In this document: positions 33,127-41,859 of the stretch, in pieces
Layout: each line of letters starts with the position of its first letter
Position numbering within the stretch: position 1 is the stretch's first letter
Assembly: GCF_000799075.1 (NCBI RefSeq)
Contig: NZ_JTLI01000051.1
Coordinates: 1-49,411 of the forward strand
DNA length: 49,411 bases
Source of the DNA: Cetobacterium sp. ZOR0034
GTDB taxonomy: Bacteria; Fusobacteriota; Fusobacteriia; Fusobacteriales; Fusobacteriaceae
Direction: 5' to 3'
Position numbers and translations under genes: made by a program
Notes under the pieces: generated by a model
The model's input: the letters and a program-made list of their open reading frames with translations, nothing else
Told to the model about the DNA's origin: nothing
Databases searched by the model: none

Positions 33127-34650
33127 CTATTTCTCTCTATAAATTGGATAAAAATCATGAAGTGTAACTGGGTGTATATTCAATCCTTTTATATCTTTTT
33201 GAGCACCTACAATAATCACACTATTATATAACATTACATGTGGTGTATCTTCGACTATTCTTTGTTGAATCTCCTCATATATTTTTAACCTTTCATTTTG
33301 ATCAGCTACAGTTTTTCCATCATCTAAAAGTCTATCTACTTCTGGATTTGAATAGAAAGATCTATTTCCAGGACTTCCCATAGAATTAGAGTGGAACATT
33401 GGATATAATCCATAATCAGCATCACCGGTTACTGTTCCCCATGAGCCTAAAAACATATCAAAATTGCCTTTTTCAGTCAGATCATAAAATGTTCCGCTTT
33501 CAACAATTGTTATTCTCAACTCTATTCCAATCTCTTTCAAGTTTGCTTGAATCACTTCTGCAATAGCATTTGTGTCACCCGACCCTTGAGTTAAAAGCTC
33601 TAACGTAAGTTCATTTTTATAGTTAGATTTAGCTAAGAATTCTTTTGCTTTTTCTAGATCATATCCCACATTCTTAGTAGTATTTGTAAATCCAAATACA
33701 TTAGGTGCTATTACAGAGTTTGCAACTTCACCATATCCGTTTAAAATTATTTTTACAATAGACTCTTTATCGATTGCATAATCGATTGCTTTTCTTAAGT
33801 TTTTATCCTCAAAAATTACTTTTCTATTATTAAATCCTAAGTATCTATAAGAGTATGATGGTTTTGTATGAAGAACTAATTCTTTATTACTTATAATTTT
33901 AGGTGCATCGACAGTACTTATGTCTAGTGCTATATCAATCTCTTTCGTTTCTAAGGCAATCTCTCTATTCGTTGGTTCTGTTATTGTTTTAAATATCAAC
34001 TTATCAAAAGCTGGAGGTGTCAAAAAATATTCTGTATTTTTATTTAAAACGACTTGGTCTCCGATGACCCAAGAATCATATTTATAGGGTCCTGTTCCCA
34101 CTACAGCTGAATTATCACCTGAAGTTTCTATTACTTTTTTACTTACTATCCCTAAAGCTGGATGTGATAAGTGATATAGCAATGGTGCAAAAGGTGTCTT
34201 TGTAACAATCCTTATTGTTGAAGGATTTATAATCTCTATTTTTTCGATAGGCGGTACTATGAAGTTTATTCTCGGAGATTTCATCATCCTTTCAAAAGAA
34301 AATTTTATATCCTCCAATTGAAGAGTATCACCATTATGGAATTTTACATTGTCTCTTATTTTAAAATCATAAGTTTTGTCATCTATTCTAATCCAACTTT
34401 CAGCCAATCCTGGTATTATATTTCTATCACCATCAATTTCTACAAGTCTAGAATATATTTGTTTATTTATTCTTAAAGAAAATCCATCATTTGCATTATG
34501 TACATCAAGTGATCTTGGATTTCCACTTTGAGCTATTTTCAATAACTTTTCCTCTGCCTTCTTATCTTCTCTTGTACAACTTAATAAAACCACTGTAAAT
34601 ATTATAAATATTAAAAATTTTACTTTTTTTGCTCTTTTGATAAGTAACAT
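33127..34650 (-). CDS. ABC transporter peptide-binding lipoprotein (SBP family 5)
   Basis: The 507-residue solute-binding protein has a lipoprotein signal with lipobox LLSC (Cys near residue 25). Family 5 features include RSLDVHNANDGFSLRINKQIYS, LAESWIRIDDKTYDFKIRDNVKFHNG (about residues 84-109), VVGTGPYKY and MLYNS near the end. Such proteins deliver di- or oligopeptides, nickel or similar ligands to an ABC permease. No permease or ATPase gene is adjacent, so it must work with a transporter elsewhere, possibly the opp system at 45744-49411. It has a GGAGG ribosome-binding site. Confidence 0.9.
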   Translation of the reverse strand: MLLIKRAKKVKFLIFIIFTVVLLSCTREDKKAEEKLLKIAQSGNPRSLDVHNANDGFSLRINKQIYSRLVEIDGDRNIIPGLAESWIRIDDKTYDFKIRDNVKFHNGDTLQLEDIKFSFERMMKSPRINFIVPPIEKIEIINPSTIRIVTKTPFAPLLYHLSHPALGIVSKKVIETSGDNSAVVGTGPYKYDSWVIGDQVVLNKNTEYFLTPPAFDKLIFKTITEPTNREIALETKEIDIALDISTVDAPKIISNKELVLHTKPSYSYRYLGFNNRKVIFEDKNLRKAIDYAIDKESIVKIILNGYGEVANSVIAPNVFGFTNTTKNVGYDLEKAKEFLAKSNYKNELTLELLTQGSGDTNAIAEVIQANLKEIGIELRITIVESGTFYDLTEKGNFDMFLGSWGTVTGDADYGLYPMFHSNSMGSPGNRSFYSNPEVDRLLDDGKTVADQNERLKIYEEIQQRIVEDTPHVMLYNSVIIVGAQKDIKGLNIHPVTLHDFYPIYREK

Positions 34651-34710
34651 TAAACTACCTCCTTTAATTTTATAAACACTATCCTATCATAGATTTTTTT
34701 TTTAAGAAAG

Positions 34711-34730
34711 TAGTTACTTTTTTGTAACTA
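34711..34730. promoter_or_regulatory. Inverted repeat between divergent genes
   Basis: TAGTTAC (34711-34717) and GTAACTA (34724-34730) form a 7-bp inverted repeat with a 6-bp T centre, in the intergenic space between the lipoprotein gene (-) and the antiporter gene (+). It may be an operator. No better promoter evidence was found on the plus strand than a TATAAA-like box near 34845. Confidence 0.35.
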
Positions 34731-34907
34731 TATACTCTTTATTCTCTCTCATTATTTTTCTATTTAAAAAAAATGTAGGAAACTTTTCACAAATATTGTA
34801 TAAGGGAGTGGGCATATTATTTTATTTCTTATTAAAATATAAGTATAAAATATGGGTAGTAGAATAATATGACTAAAATAAATTTCTCTAAAAGGAGGAG
34901 AAGAATT

Positions 34908-36368
34908 ATGGCAACAGAAAAAAAACTAGGCGTTATTACTTTAGCAGGACTTGTTATCAGTGCTATGATTGGTGGTGGTGTATATAATCTACCTCAAAAT
35001 ATGGCACAATCAGCTTCTGCTGGAGCTATAATAATAGCTTGGGTAATCACAGGTTTAGGTATGTGGTTTTTGGCTAATACTTTCAGTATTTTGTCAAATG
35101 TCAAACCAGAAGTTACCTCTGGAATTTATGGGTATGGTGAATTAGGATTTGGAAAATTAATGGGATTCCAAGTTGCATGGGGATATTGGATATGTAATAT
35201 CTTTGCAAATGTCGGATACGCAATTCTTTTAATGGATTCATTCAATTATTTTTTTAATCCATATTTTAAAGGTGGAAATAATTTGCTCTCAGTAATCTGT
35301 GGTTCTTTAGTAATCTGGATTATGTACTTCGCTGTTTTGGCAGGAGTAAAGCAAGCTGCATTTATCAATAATATTGGAGTAGTTGGAAAATTAATTCCAT
35401 TAATACTTTTTATTTTAATTTTAATCTTTAAATTCGATTTTTCAGTTTTTACAACCGATTTTTGGGGTAAAGCTGTTATTCCAAGTCTTATGGATAAAGA
35501 CTTAGGCGGACTATTCCCTCAAGTAAAAAGTACTATGCTTGTGACACTTTGGGTATTTATTGGTATAGAAGGAGCTGTTGTTATTTCTAGTAGAGCCAAC
35601 TCACAAAAAGATGTTGGGAAAGCTACTGTTATCGGATTCTTAGGATGCTTAATTATATACGCCCTACTTTCTTTACTTCCATTAGGAATTTTATCTCAAG
35701 GTAAAATTTCGACTATGTCACCTCCTTCAACAGGGCCTATTCTAAGTACTGTTATCGGAAACTCTGGAAACTGGATAATGAACCTGGGTGTTATTATTGC
35801 ACTATTAAGCTCTTGGCTTGTTTGGACAGTAATGCTCGCTTCCTTACCTTTTGAAGCTGCGAAAGATGGGACATTTCCTAAAGTTTTTGCTACTGAAAAT
35901 AAAAATGAATCCCCTTCATATTCTTTATTAGTTTCATCTATTCTTATGCAACTATGTATGATCGTAGTTTATTTTTCTAATAATGCTTGGAATCTAATGC
36001 TTAGTATTACAGGAGTTATGATTCTACCTTGCTATTTTATTTGTACACTATACCTATGGAGAATTTCAAAAGCTGGTGGTGATTTCCCTAATGCCTCTCC
36101 TATAAGTAGAGAAAAGGCTCTTTTAACTGGAGTACTTGGTAGTATTTATGCAGCTTGGCTAATATATGCTGCTGGTTTAAGTTATTTTCTGGTTGCAGCT
36201 ATCATTTATGCTTTGGGAATTCCTGTTTTTAGAAAAGCTAGATTGGAAAGCAGTGATGGAAAACCAATTTTTACTCATGGTGAAAAAATATTTGCCGGTT
36301 TAATAATAGCAAGTGGAATAATTGGAGTATTTTATACAATTGCAAACTATAAAGTTTTACTTGGATAA
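34908..36368 (+). CDS. Basic amino-acid antiporter (ArcD/APC family)
   Basis: The 486-residue transporter of the APC superfamily has about 12 membrane helices. The N-terminal SAMIGGGVYNLPQNMAQSA, GYGELGFGKLMGFQVAWGYW and AGVKQAAFINNIG segments are characteristic of arginine:ornithine-type antiporters. Its neighbour, 15 bp downstream, is an AdiA-like decarboxylase, so the likely exchange is arginine in for agmatine out (or lysine for cadaverine). The start is set at 34908 because AAAGGAGGAG lies just before it; an ATG at 34869 lacks a site. Confidence 0.88.
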   Translation: MATEKKLGVITLAGLVISAMIGGGVYNLPQNMAQSASAGAIIIAWVITGLGMWFLANTFSILSNVKPEVTSGIYGYGELGFGKLMGFQVAWGYWICNIFANVGYAILLMDSFNYFFNPYFKGGNNLLSVICGSLVIWIMYFAVLAGVKQAAFINNIGVVGKLIPLILFILILIFKFDFSVFTTDFWGKAVIPSLMDKDLGGLFPQVKSTMLVTLWVFIGIEGAVVISSRANSQKDVGKATVIGFLGCLIIYALLSLLPLGILSQGKISTMSPPSTGPILSTVIGNSGNWIMNLGVIIALLSSWLVWTVMLASLPFEAAKDGTFPKVFATENKNESPSYSLLVSSILMQLCMIVVYFSNNAWNLMLSITGVMILPCYFICTLYLWRISKAGGDFPNASPISREKALLTGVLGSIYAAWLIYAAGLSYFLVAAIIYALGIPVFRKARLESSDGKPIFTHGEKIFAGLIIASGIIGVFYTIANYKVLLG

Positions 36369-36383
36369 ATGGAGGTTATTTTT

Positions 36384-38672
36384 ATGAAAAAAATTATAGA
36401 TGGAAATAAAAACAAAATTGTATTTTTTAATGATGGAATAAAGGAGGGAACTGAAATTGCTAATAGAAGTACTCTTCTTTTAGAAGAATTAAGTAGAAGA
36501 AATCTTGGAATATATATATCTCAATCTTATGAAGATTTAGAAGATGTTATCTCTTACGATAAAGCTATTGATTGCCTTCTTTTATCTTGGCCTAACAATA
36601 AAGAGGAAAAAGAAGCTTTAAATATTATTGAAAAGCTCCATGAATCTCAAGAAGGAGTTCCTGTTTTTCTTTTAACTCATAAGGCTGATGCTTTAGAAAC
36701 TTTAAGTAGAGAGATTTATGAAAATGTTGAAGAGATTATATGGTTATTACAAGAGGAAATAACATTTCTAGGTGAAAGAATTCAAAGAGCTGTTGAAAGA
36801 TATAATGATGAATTACTTCCACCTTTAACAAAAGCAGTTTTCAACTACAATAAAGTTGCTGAGTATTCATGGGCAGCTCCTGGTCATCAAGGAGGTGTTG
36901 GTTTTACTAAAACTGCATTAGGACAAAGATTCTTCGATTTTTATGATGAAAATCTGTTCAGAACTGACACTGGTATTGAAAGAACTTGTATCGGTTCTTT
37001 ATTAGATCATACGGGTGCTTTCCTAGAGGGGGAGAAATTAGCAGCAAAAATATTTGGTTCAGACAGATCATATAATGTTTTAGTTGGTACTTCTGGTTCT
37101 AATAGAACTATTATGCAAGGAACACTAACTGAAGATGATATTGCCTTACTTGATAGAAACTGTCATAAATCTATCGAACAAGGTTTAATGTTAACTGGAG
37201 CAAAACCAGTTTATATGAAGCCAACTAGAAATCGATATGGAATAATAGGTCCAATTCTACCAACCGAAATGTCTGAAGACGAAGTTCTTGGCAAAATAGA
37301 AAATAGCTGTTTAATTCCAGCTTCTATGAAGAAGCAAAAACCTTTATACACAGTTGTTACTAACTGTACATATGACGGTGTTTGTTACAATGCTAAAAAA
37401 GTGGAAGATATTTTCCAACCATATATACAAAATATCCATTTCGATGAGGCGTGGTATGGATATGCTAAATTTAATGAAATTTATACGAATCATTATGCTA
37501 TGAGAGGAGATGCAAAGGATTACAATGGTCATGCTACAATCTTTGCAACACACTCTACTCATAAACTTTTAAACGCTTTATCTCAAGCTTCATACATTCA
37601 TATGAGAAAAGGAAGTAATCCTATAAGTGAGGAGCGATTTAATCAAGCTTATATGCTGCACTCTACAACATCTCCTTTGTATGCTATCGCTGTTTCAAAT
37701 GAAATTGGTGCTGCTATGATGGAGGGAAAAACTGGTAAATATTTAACTGATGAAGTTTTAAAAGAAGCTATCGACTTTAGAAAAATGGTCGCAAAATATC
37801 ATAAAGAATATAAGGATAAAGGAGAATGGTTCTTCAAACCATGGAATGTTGAAACTGTAACAGATAAATCAACTGGTAAAGTTTATAATTTTGAAGATGC
37901 TCCAACTGAACTTCTAATGACAAATCAGGAGTGTTGGAAAATGAAGCCTGGAGATATTTGGCATGGTTTTGATAACCTTCCTGAAGATTGGGCAATGTTA
38001 GATCCTATCAAGGTTAGTATTCTTTCCCCAGGTATGTGTGATAATGGAGATCTTGCAGACATAGGAGTACCTGCTGAACTTGTAGCATATTATTTTTCTA
38101 AATATGGTGTTGTTCCTACAAGAACAACAGATTTCCAAGTTATGTTTTTATTCTCAATGGGAATAACTAAGGGAAAGTGGGGAACACTTTTAGATCTTCT
38201 GATAGCTTTCAAAAAAGATTATGATAATAATACCCCTTTAGGTAAGATATTCCCTGAATTAGTTAAAGGACGTGAAGACAGATATGGTACTCTTGGAATG
38301 AAAGACTTAGGTGATGAAATTTTCCATTACTTAAAAGAACATAATTTGGGTAAATATCTAAATGAAGCGTATTCTAGTCTACCTGAACAAGTAATTACTC
38401 CTAGACAAGCTTATAATAAAGTTGTTAAAAATGAAGTTGAACTAGTACCAGCTACACAATTAGAAAATAGAGTCGCGGCAAATGCTGTTATTCCTTATCC
38501 TCCTGGAATTCCTATGCTGATGTCTGGTGAAAACTTTGGAGATTCTAATAGTCCACAAATTACATATTTAAAAGCTCTTTCTACTTGGGACAAACAATTC
38601 CCAGGATTCGAACACGAAACAGAAGGAACTAGCGTTATCAATGGTGAATACCATGTGCTATGTATAAAATAA
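36384..38672 (+). CDS. adiA: Biodegradative arginine decarboxylase (AdiA-like)
   Basis: The 762-residue PLP enzyme of the large Orn/Lys/Arg decarboxylase family has an N-terminal wing domain (to about 130), then the PLP domain with APGHQGGVGFTKTALGQ, GTSGSNRTIMQG, HFDEAWYGYAKF and THSTHKLLNALSQASYIH (Schiff-base Lys), and a C-terminal domain. The NALSQASYIH stretch is closer to AdiA than to lysine decarboxylase as I remember these sequences, hence the call. Decarboxylation consumes a proton, giving acid resistance with the antiporter upstream. The start at 36384 follows a GGAGG site that overlaps an alternative ATG at 36369. Confidence 0.85.
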   Translation: MKKIIDGNKNKIVFFNDGIKEGTEIANRSTLLLEELSRRNLGIYISQSYEDLEDVISYDKAIDCLLLSWPNNKEEKEALNIIEKLHESQEGVPVFLLTHKADALETLSREIYENVEEIIWLLQEEITFLGERIQRAVERYNDELLPPLTKAVFNYNKVAEYSWAAPGHQGGVGFTKTALGQRFFDFYDENLFRTDTGIERTCIGSLLDHTGAFLEGEKLAAKIFGSDRSYNVLVGTSGSNRTIMQGTLTEDDIALLDRNCHKSIEQGLMLTGAKPVYMKPTRNRYGIIGPILPTEMSEDEVLGKIENSCLIPASMKKQKPLYTVVTNCTYDGVCYNAKKVEDIFQPYIQNIHFDEAWYGYAKFNEIYTNHYAMRGDAKDYNGHATIFATHSTHKLLNALSQASYIHMRKGSNPISEERFNQAYMLHSTTSPLYAIAVSNEIGAAMMEGKTGKYLTDEVLKEAIDFRKMVAKYHKEYKDKGEWFFKPWNVETVTDKSTGKVYNFEDAPTELLMTNQECWKMKPGDIWHGFDNLPEDWAMLDPIKVSILSPGMCDNGDLADIGVPAELVAYYFSKYGVVPTRTTDFQVMFLFSMGITKGKWGTLLDLLIAFKKDYDNNTPLGKIFPELVKGREDRYGTLGMKDLGDEIFHYLKEHNLGKYLNEAYSSLPEQVITPRQAYNKVVKNEVELVPATQLENRVAANAVIPYPPGIPMLMSGENFGDSNSPQITYLKALSTWDKQFPGFEHETEGTSVINGEYHVLCIK

Positions 38673-38682
38673 CAAAAAATTT

Positions 38683-38716
38683 AAAAGACGAGAAGTTTTA
38701 AAACCTCTCGTCTTTT
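38683..38716. terminator. Bidirectional terminator
   Basis: Arms 38683-38693 and 38706-38716 (11 bp, perfect) with flanking A and T runs end the decarboxylase transcript (+) and the alkaline phosphatase transcript (-). Confidence 0.9.
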
Positions 38717-38729
38717 TTCTATAAAAAGA

Positions 38730-40379
38730 TTATATTATATCTTTTAAAGCTGCATTTGGAATAAATACATCCTTACCATTAAATACAACAATTCCATTAA
38801 ATTTAACTTTTTTTCCATCTAACTCGTAGTAGTTCTTATTCTCTTGGAACACAAACTTCTTTCCACCCTTAGATAAAGTAAATATTGGTTGGAATTTATT
38901 TGTCATGTCTATATTTACATCAATTCCCATCTCTTTTATTCTTTTTCCTGGAACAAATAGCTCATTTGTCGCTGCATCTAAATCTAAATTCATAGCTTTA
39001 GCTATATAAAGTGCAATATCTGAATTGTTTACTGTTCCTGTTAATTGATTAGCGTAATTAGATGTATACACATAAAGAGGTACATCCTCTCCTGTATGAC
39101 CATTTGTTGTCCATCCTAAATGTGCTCTTTCACTCATAGCTTTTCCTAAAACCGCTTCAATTCCTGATGTTTTATCAGCTTTATTTATTCCTTCTAACTC
39201 TGCATCTGTTAGCTCTAAACCTAACATATCTTTTGCTAAAGATTTTGCAGCTGATTTATTAGCTAATATCTTCTCTGCTGTTAATACTTCTGTAAACTTA
39301 GCTTTTCTCATATCTTTTGTAAATACATCCATTGGTAACTCTGGATAATTTGATGATGTAGCTAGATTTCCTATAGAAATTCCACCTGTTCCATGGTCTG
39401 TTACAGCAACTACTAGTGTATCACTATTCTTCTTAGCATACTCTAAAGCAACTCCTACAGCTTTGTCAAAAGCCATAAACTCTGAAGTTATTGCAACAGG
39501 ATTGTTTGCATGTCCTGCCCAATCAACTTTTGATCCCTCTACCATTAAGAAGAATCCATCTTCATCTTTTGAAAGTAATTCAATTGCTTTCTCTGTCATC
39601 TCTGCTAAAGATGGAACTGTTTTCTTATCACGATCTAAATCATAAGGTATATCCTTCTCAGCAAATAATCCCCATACAAAATCCTTATTTAAGCTTTTCA
39701 TTTCATCCAAAGTTTGTACTATATTATATCCATTAGCTGTTAAAGCCTCTAGCATATCCTCCCCATCAGTACGTTTCTTTGAATTTGCCTCAGTTGCATT
39801 ATCTTTTTTTAGGTAACTTTTTCCTCCACCAAAAACTACATTTAAGTTTTGATGAACTTGTTGTTCTCCTATTACAGAGTAATTATTTCTATGAATTGAG
39901 TGAGTAGTGAAATCTGCTGGTGTAGCGTGCAATACTTCTGATGTTGCTACAATCCCCACTGCTTTACCATTTAATTTAGCCGCTTCTAACACTGATGCTG
40001 CTGGTGCTAATTCGTCTCCTACTTCTGGAACTCTAGCTCCTTTTAAAGTTGCAGCTTTAGGTTTTACACCTATTAACTTATCCTGTGTTTTCCATCCTGT
40101 TGCAAGTGCTGTTCCTGCAGGTGCCGAATCAGCTATAAAAGTATCAGAGTTATAAGTTTTTACTAAACCAGATGCCAATGCATCTATATTTAAACTTTCT
40201 CCATCATTATATACCGCTCTTGCCAATGTTGAAACTGTTGAACTCGATCCATCTGGAATAAGGAAAATTACATTTTTAGCAAATCCTGGTTTCACATCTT
40301 TTAAAGCTACTGCCTGTGCTGTTCCTGCTATCGTTAAAAATGCTGTTAGTGCTGCTAATTTAAATTTAGTTTTACTCAA
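38730..40379 (-). CDS. phoA: Exported alkaline phosphatase
   Basis: The 549-residue phosphomonoesterase of the PhoA family has a signal peptide cut after AQA (residue 23). Catalytic features are metal-binding FLIPDGSSS (Asp43), nucleophile Ser85 in IADSAPAGTA, EGSKVDWAGHANN, VTDHGTGG and the His of NGHTGEDVPLY. After about residue 475 an extra domain ends in KVKFNGIVVFNGKDVFIPNA, like a copper-amine-oxidase N-terminal (stalk) domain. The start codon is TTG, with AAGGGGG upstream. Four 11-bp-spaced repeats upstream suggest control by phosphate starvation. Confidence 0.9.
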   Translation of the reverse strand: MSKTKFKLAALTAFLTIAGTAQAVALKDVKPGFAKNVIFLIPDGSSSTVSTLARAVYNDGESLNIDALASGLVKTYNSDTFIADSAPAGTALATGWKTQDKLIGVKPKAATLKGARVPEVGDELAPAASVLEAAKLNGKAVGIVATSEVLHATPADFTTHSIHRNNYSVIGEQQVHQNLNVVFGGGKSYLKKDNATEANSKKRTDGEDMLEALTANGYNIVQTLDEMKSLNKDFVWGLFAEKDIPYDLDRDKKTVPSLAEMTEKAIELLSKDEDGFFLMVEGSKVDWAGHANNPVAITSEFMAFDKAVGVALEYAKKNSDTLVVAVTDHGTGGISIGNLATSSNYPELPMDVFTKDMRKAKFTEVLTAEKILANKSAAKSLAKDMLGLELTDAELEGINKADKTSGIEAVLGKAMSERAHLGWTTNGHTGEDVPLYVYTSNYANQLTGTVNNSDIALYIAKAMNLDLDAATNELFVPGKRIKEMGIDVNIDMTNKFQPIFTLSKGGKKFVFQENKNYYELDGKKVKFNGIVVFNGKDVFIPNAALKDII

Positions 40380-40411
40380 TTTTTTTTGCCCCCTTTTTTT
40401 TAATTTAACTC

Positions 40412-40466
40412 ATTTTAACTTATATTTGTAAAATCATGATTAAATTTATGTAAAATAAAGGTAAAA
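40412..40466 (-). promoter_or_regulatory. Pho-box-like direct repeats and promoter of phoA
   Basis: On the minus strand, 7-base units TTTTACC, TTTTACA, TTAATCA and TTTTACA start exactly 11 bp apart (40466, 40455, 40444, 40433), with 4-bp A/T-rich spacers, the layout of PhoB/PhoP boxes. Nine bp after the last unit comes TAAAAT (40412-40417), a good -10 box. No -35 box is present, as expected for an activator-dependent promoter. Confidence 0.65.
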
Positions 40467-40538
40467 GTTATTCTATATTTTTCTTAATATATTATTTATT
40501 GCCTCTTCATCAGAATAAAAATTACTAAACTCTATAAA

Positions 40539-40569
40539 AAAAGTGTTAGAATTTTTTTCTAACACTTTT
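40539..40569 (-). terminator. Terminator of the alcohol dehydrogenase gene
   Basis: A perfect 13-bp stem (40539-40551 with 40557-40569) is followed by T residues on the minus strand. It separates the dehydrogenase gene from the phosphatase promoter region, avoiding read-through. Confidence 0.88.
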
Positions 40570-40593
40570 ACAAATAATTTTATATTTTTTTAA

Positions 40594-41742
40594 TTACATT
40601 GCGTTTCTATAAATTTCTATTATTTCATCTAATGTTGCTTGTTTTGGATTTGTTAATCCACATGCATCTTTTAATGCATTTGTCGCTAGAGTTACAAAAT
40701 CCTCCTCTTTAGCTCCAAGCTCTTTTATTCCCGCTGGAATTCCTATATCTTTAGACAATTTTTTTATAGATTCAATTGCTAAATCCGCTGGATTTTTATC
40801 TTTTATATCATGGGGATTAACTCCCATCAAGATAGCTACTTTTCTTAATTTCTCTTCCGATACAGAAGCATTATATCTAACAACATGTGGTAATAAGATA
40901 GCGTTACAAACACCGTGTGGTAAATCATAGAATCCACCAAGTTGATGAGCCATGGCATGAACATATCCTAAAGATGCACTATTAAACGCCATTCCTGCCA
41001 AATATTCAGCATAAGCCATATTATCTCTAGCTTTTATATCTTGCCCATTCTCAACTGCTTCTCTTAAATTTTTTGAGATTAACTCAATCGCTTTTTCTGC
41101 ACATGCATCAGTTACTGGAGTTGCTATCGTAGAAACATACGCCTCTATAGCATGAGTCAAAGCATCCATTCCTGTTGCTGCCGTTAAACTTTTTGGCATA
41201 TTTAGCATTAATTCTGGATCATTCACCGCAATAAGTGGAGTTACATGCTTATCTACTATAGCCATTTTCACATGTCTTTCTTCATCTGTTATTATACAAA
41301 ATCTTGTCATTTCTGATGCTGTCCCTGCTGTTGTATTTATAGCGATTAAAGGTAGTTGAGGATATTTTGATTTATCTACTCCCTCATAATCTTTAATATC
41401 TCCACCATTTGAAGCTACTAAAGCTATTCCTTTCGCTGCATCATGAGGTGACCCTCCACCAAACGATATTACAAAGTCACAATGATTATCCTTTAAAGCT
41501 TTTAATCCATGATTTACATTTGTTACAGTTGGATTTGGTTTTGTTTCGTCATAGATAACATAACCTATTCCATTTTTATCTAATAAATTTGTTAAACTTT
41601 TAACTAACCCAATTTGAACTAGAACATGATCTGTTACGATTAAAGCTTTTTTTAGTCCTCTAGAATGAATTTCGTTTCCTAAACCTTTTACTGATCCTTC
41701 TCCCATATAAGAGATTGTTGGCATAAAAAATACGTATGACAT
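40594..41742 (-). CDS. Iron-containing alcohol dehydrogenase
   Basis: The 382-residue group III dehydrogenase resembles 1,3-propanediol/lactaldehyde/ethanol dehydrogenases. Seen are KPNPTVTNV, the NAD site [14 protein letters not shown] (about residues 94-107), [13 protein letters not shown], and iron ligands in [30 protein letters not shown]. The start at 41742 is chosen for its AAGGAGG site; an upstream ATG at 41811 lies in non-coding-like sequence. Its substrate is not fixed by context. It lies 117 bp after the PHP-domain gene and has its own terminator. Confidence 0.9.
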   Translation of the reverse strand: MSYVFFMPTISYMGEGSVKGLGNEIHSRGLKKALIVTDHVLVQIGLVKSLTNLLDKNGIGYVIYDETKPNPTVTNVNHGLKALKDNHCDFVISFGGGSPHDAAKGIALVASNGGDIKDYEGVDKSKYPQLPLIAINTTAGTASEMTRFCIITDEERHVKMAIVDKHVTPLIAVNDPELMLNMPKSLTAATGMDALTHAIEAYVSTIATPVTDACAEKAIELISKNLREAVENGQDIKARDNMAYAEYLAGMAFNSASLGYVHAMAHQLGGFYDLPHGVCNAILLPHVVRYNASVSEEKLRKVAILMGVNPHDIKDKNPADLAIESIKKLSKDIGIPAGIKELGAKEEDFVTLATNALKDACGLTNPKQATLDEIIEIYRNAM

Positions 41743-41859
41743 TTTTGATTCCTCCTTAATTTGTAGACATCCTTGTAAGGAGATAATACTCTTTTTTATT
41801 TTGAAAATCAACCTTTTTTTGAAAAAAATATTTCGAATTTTTATTCAATTTAGATTTTT

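Noticed and set aside
41743-41859. Regulatory hairpin between the PHP gene and alcohol dehydrogenase gene
   Set aside because: Only a 4-bp TCCT/AGGA hairpin and A/T runs are seen; not enough to call.
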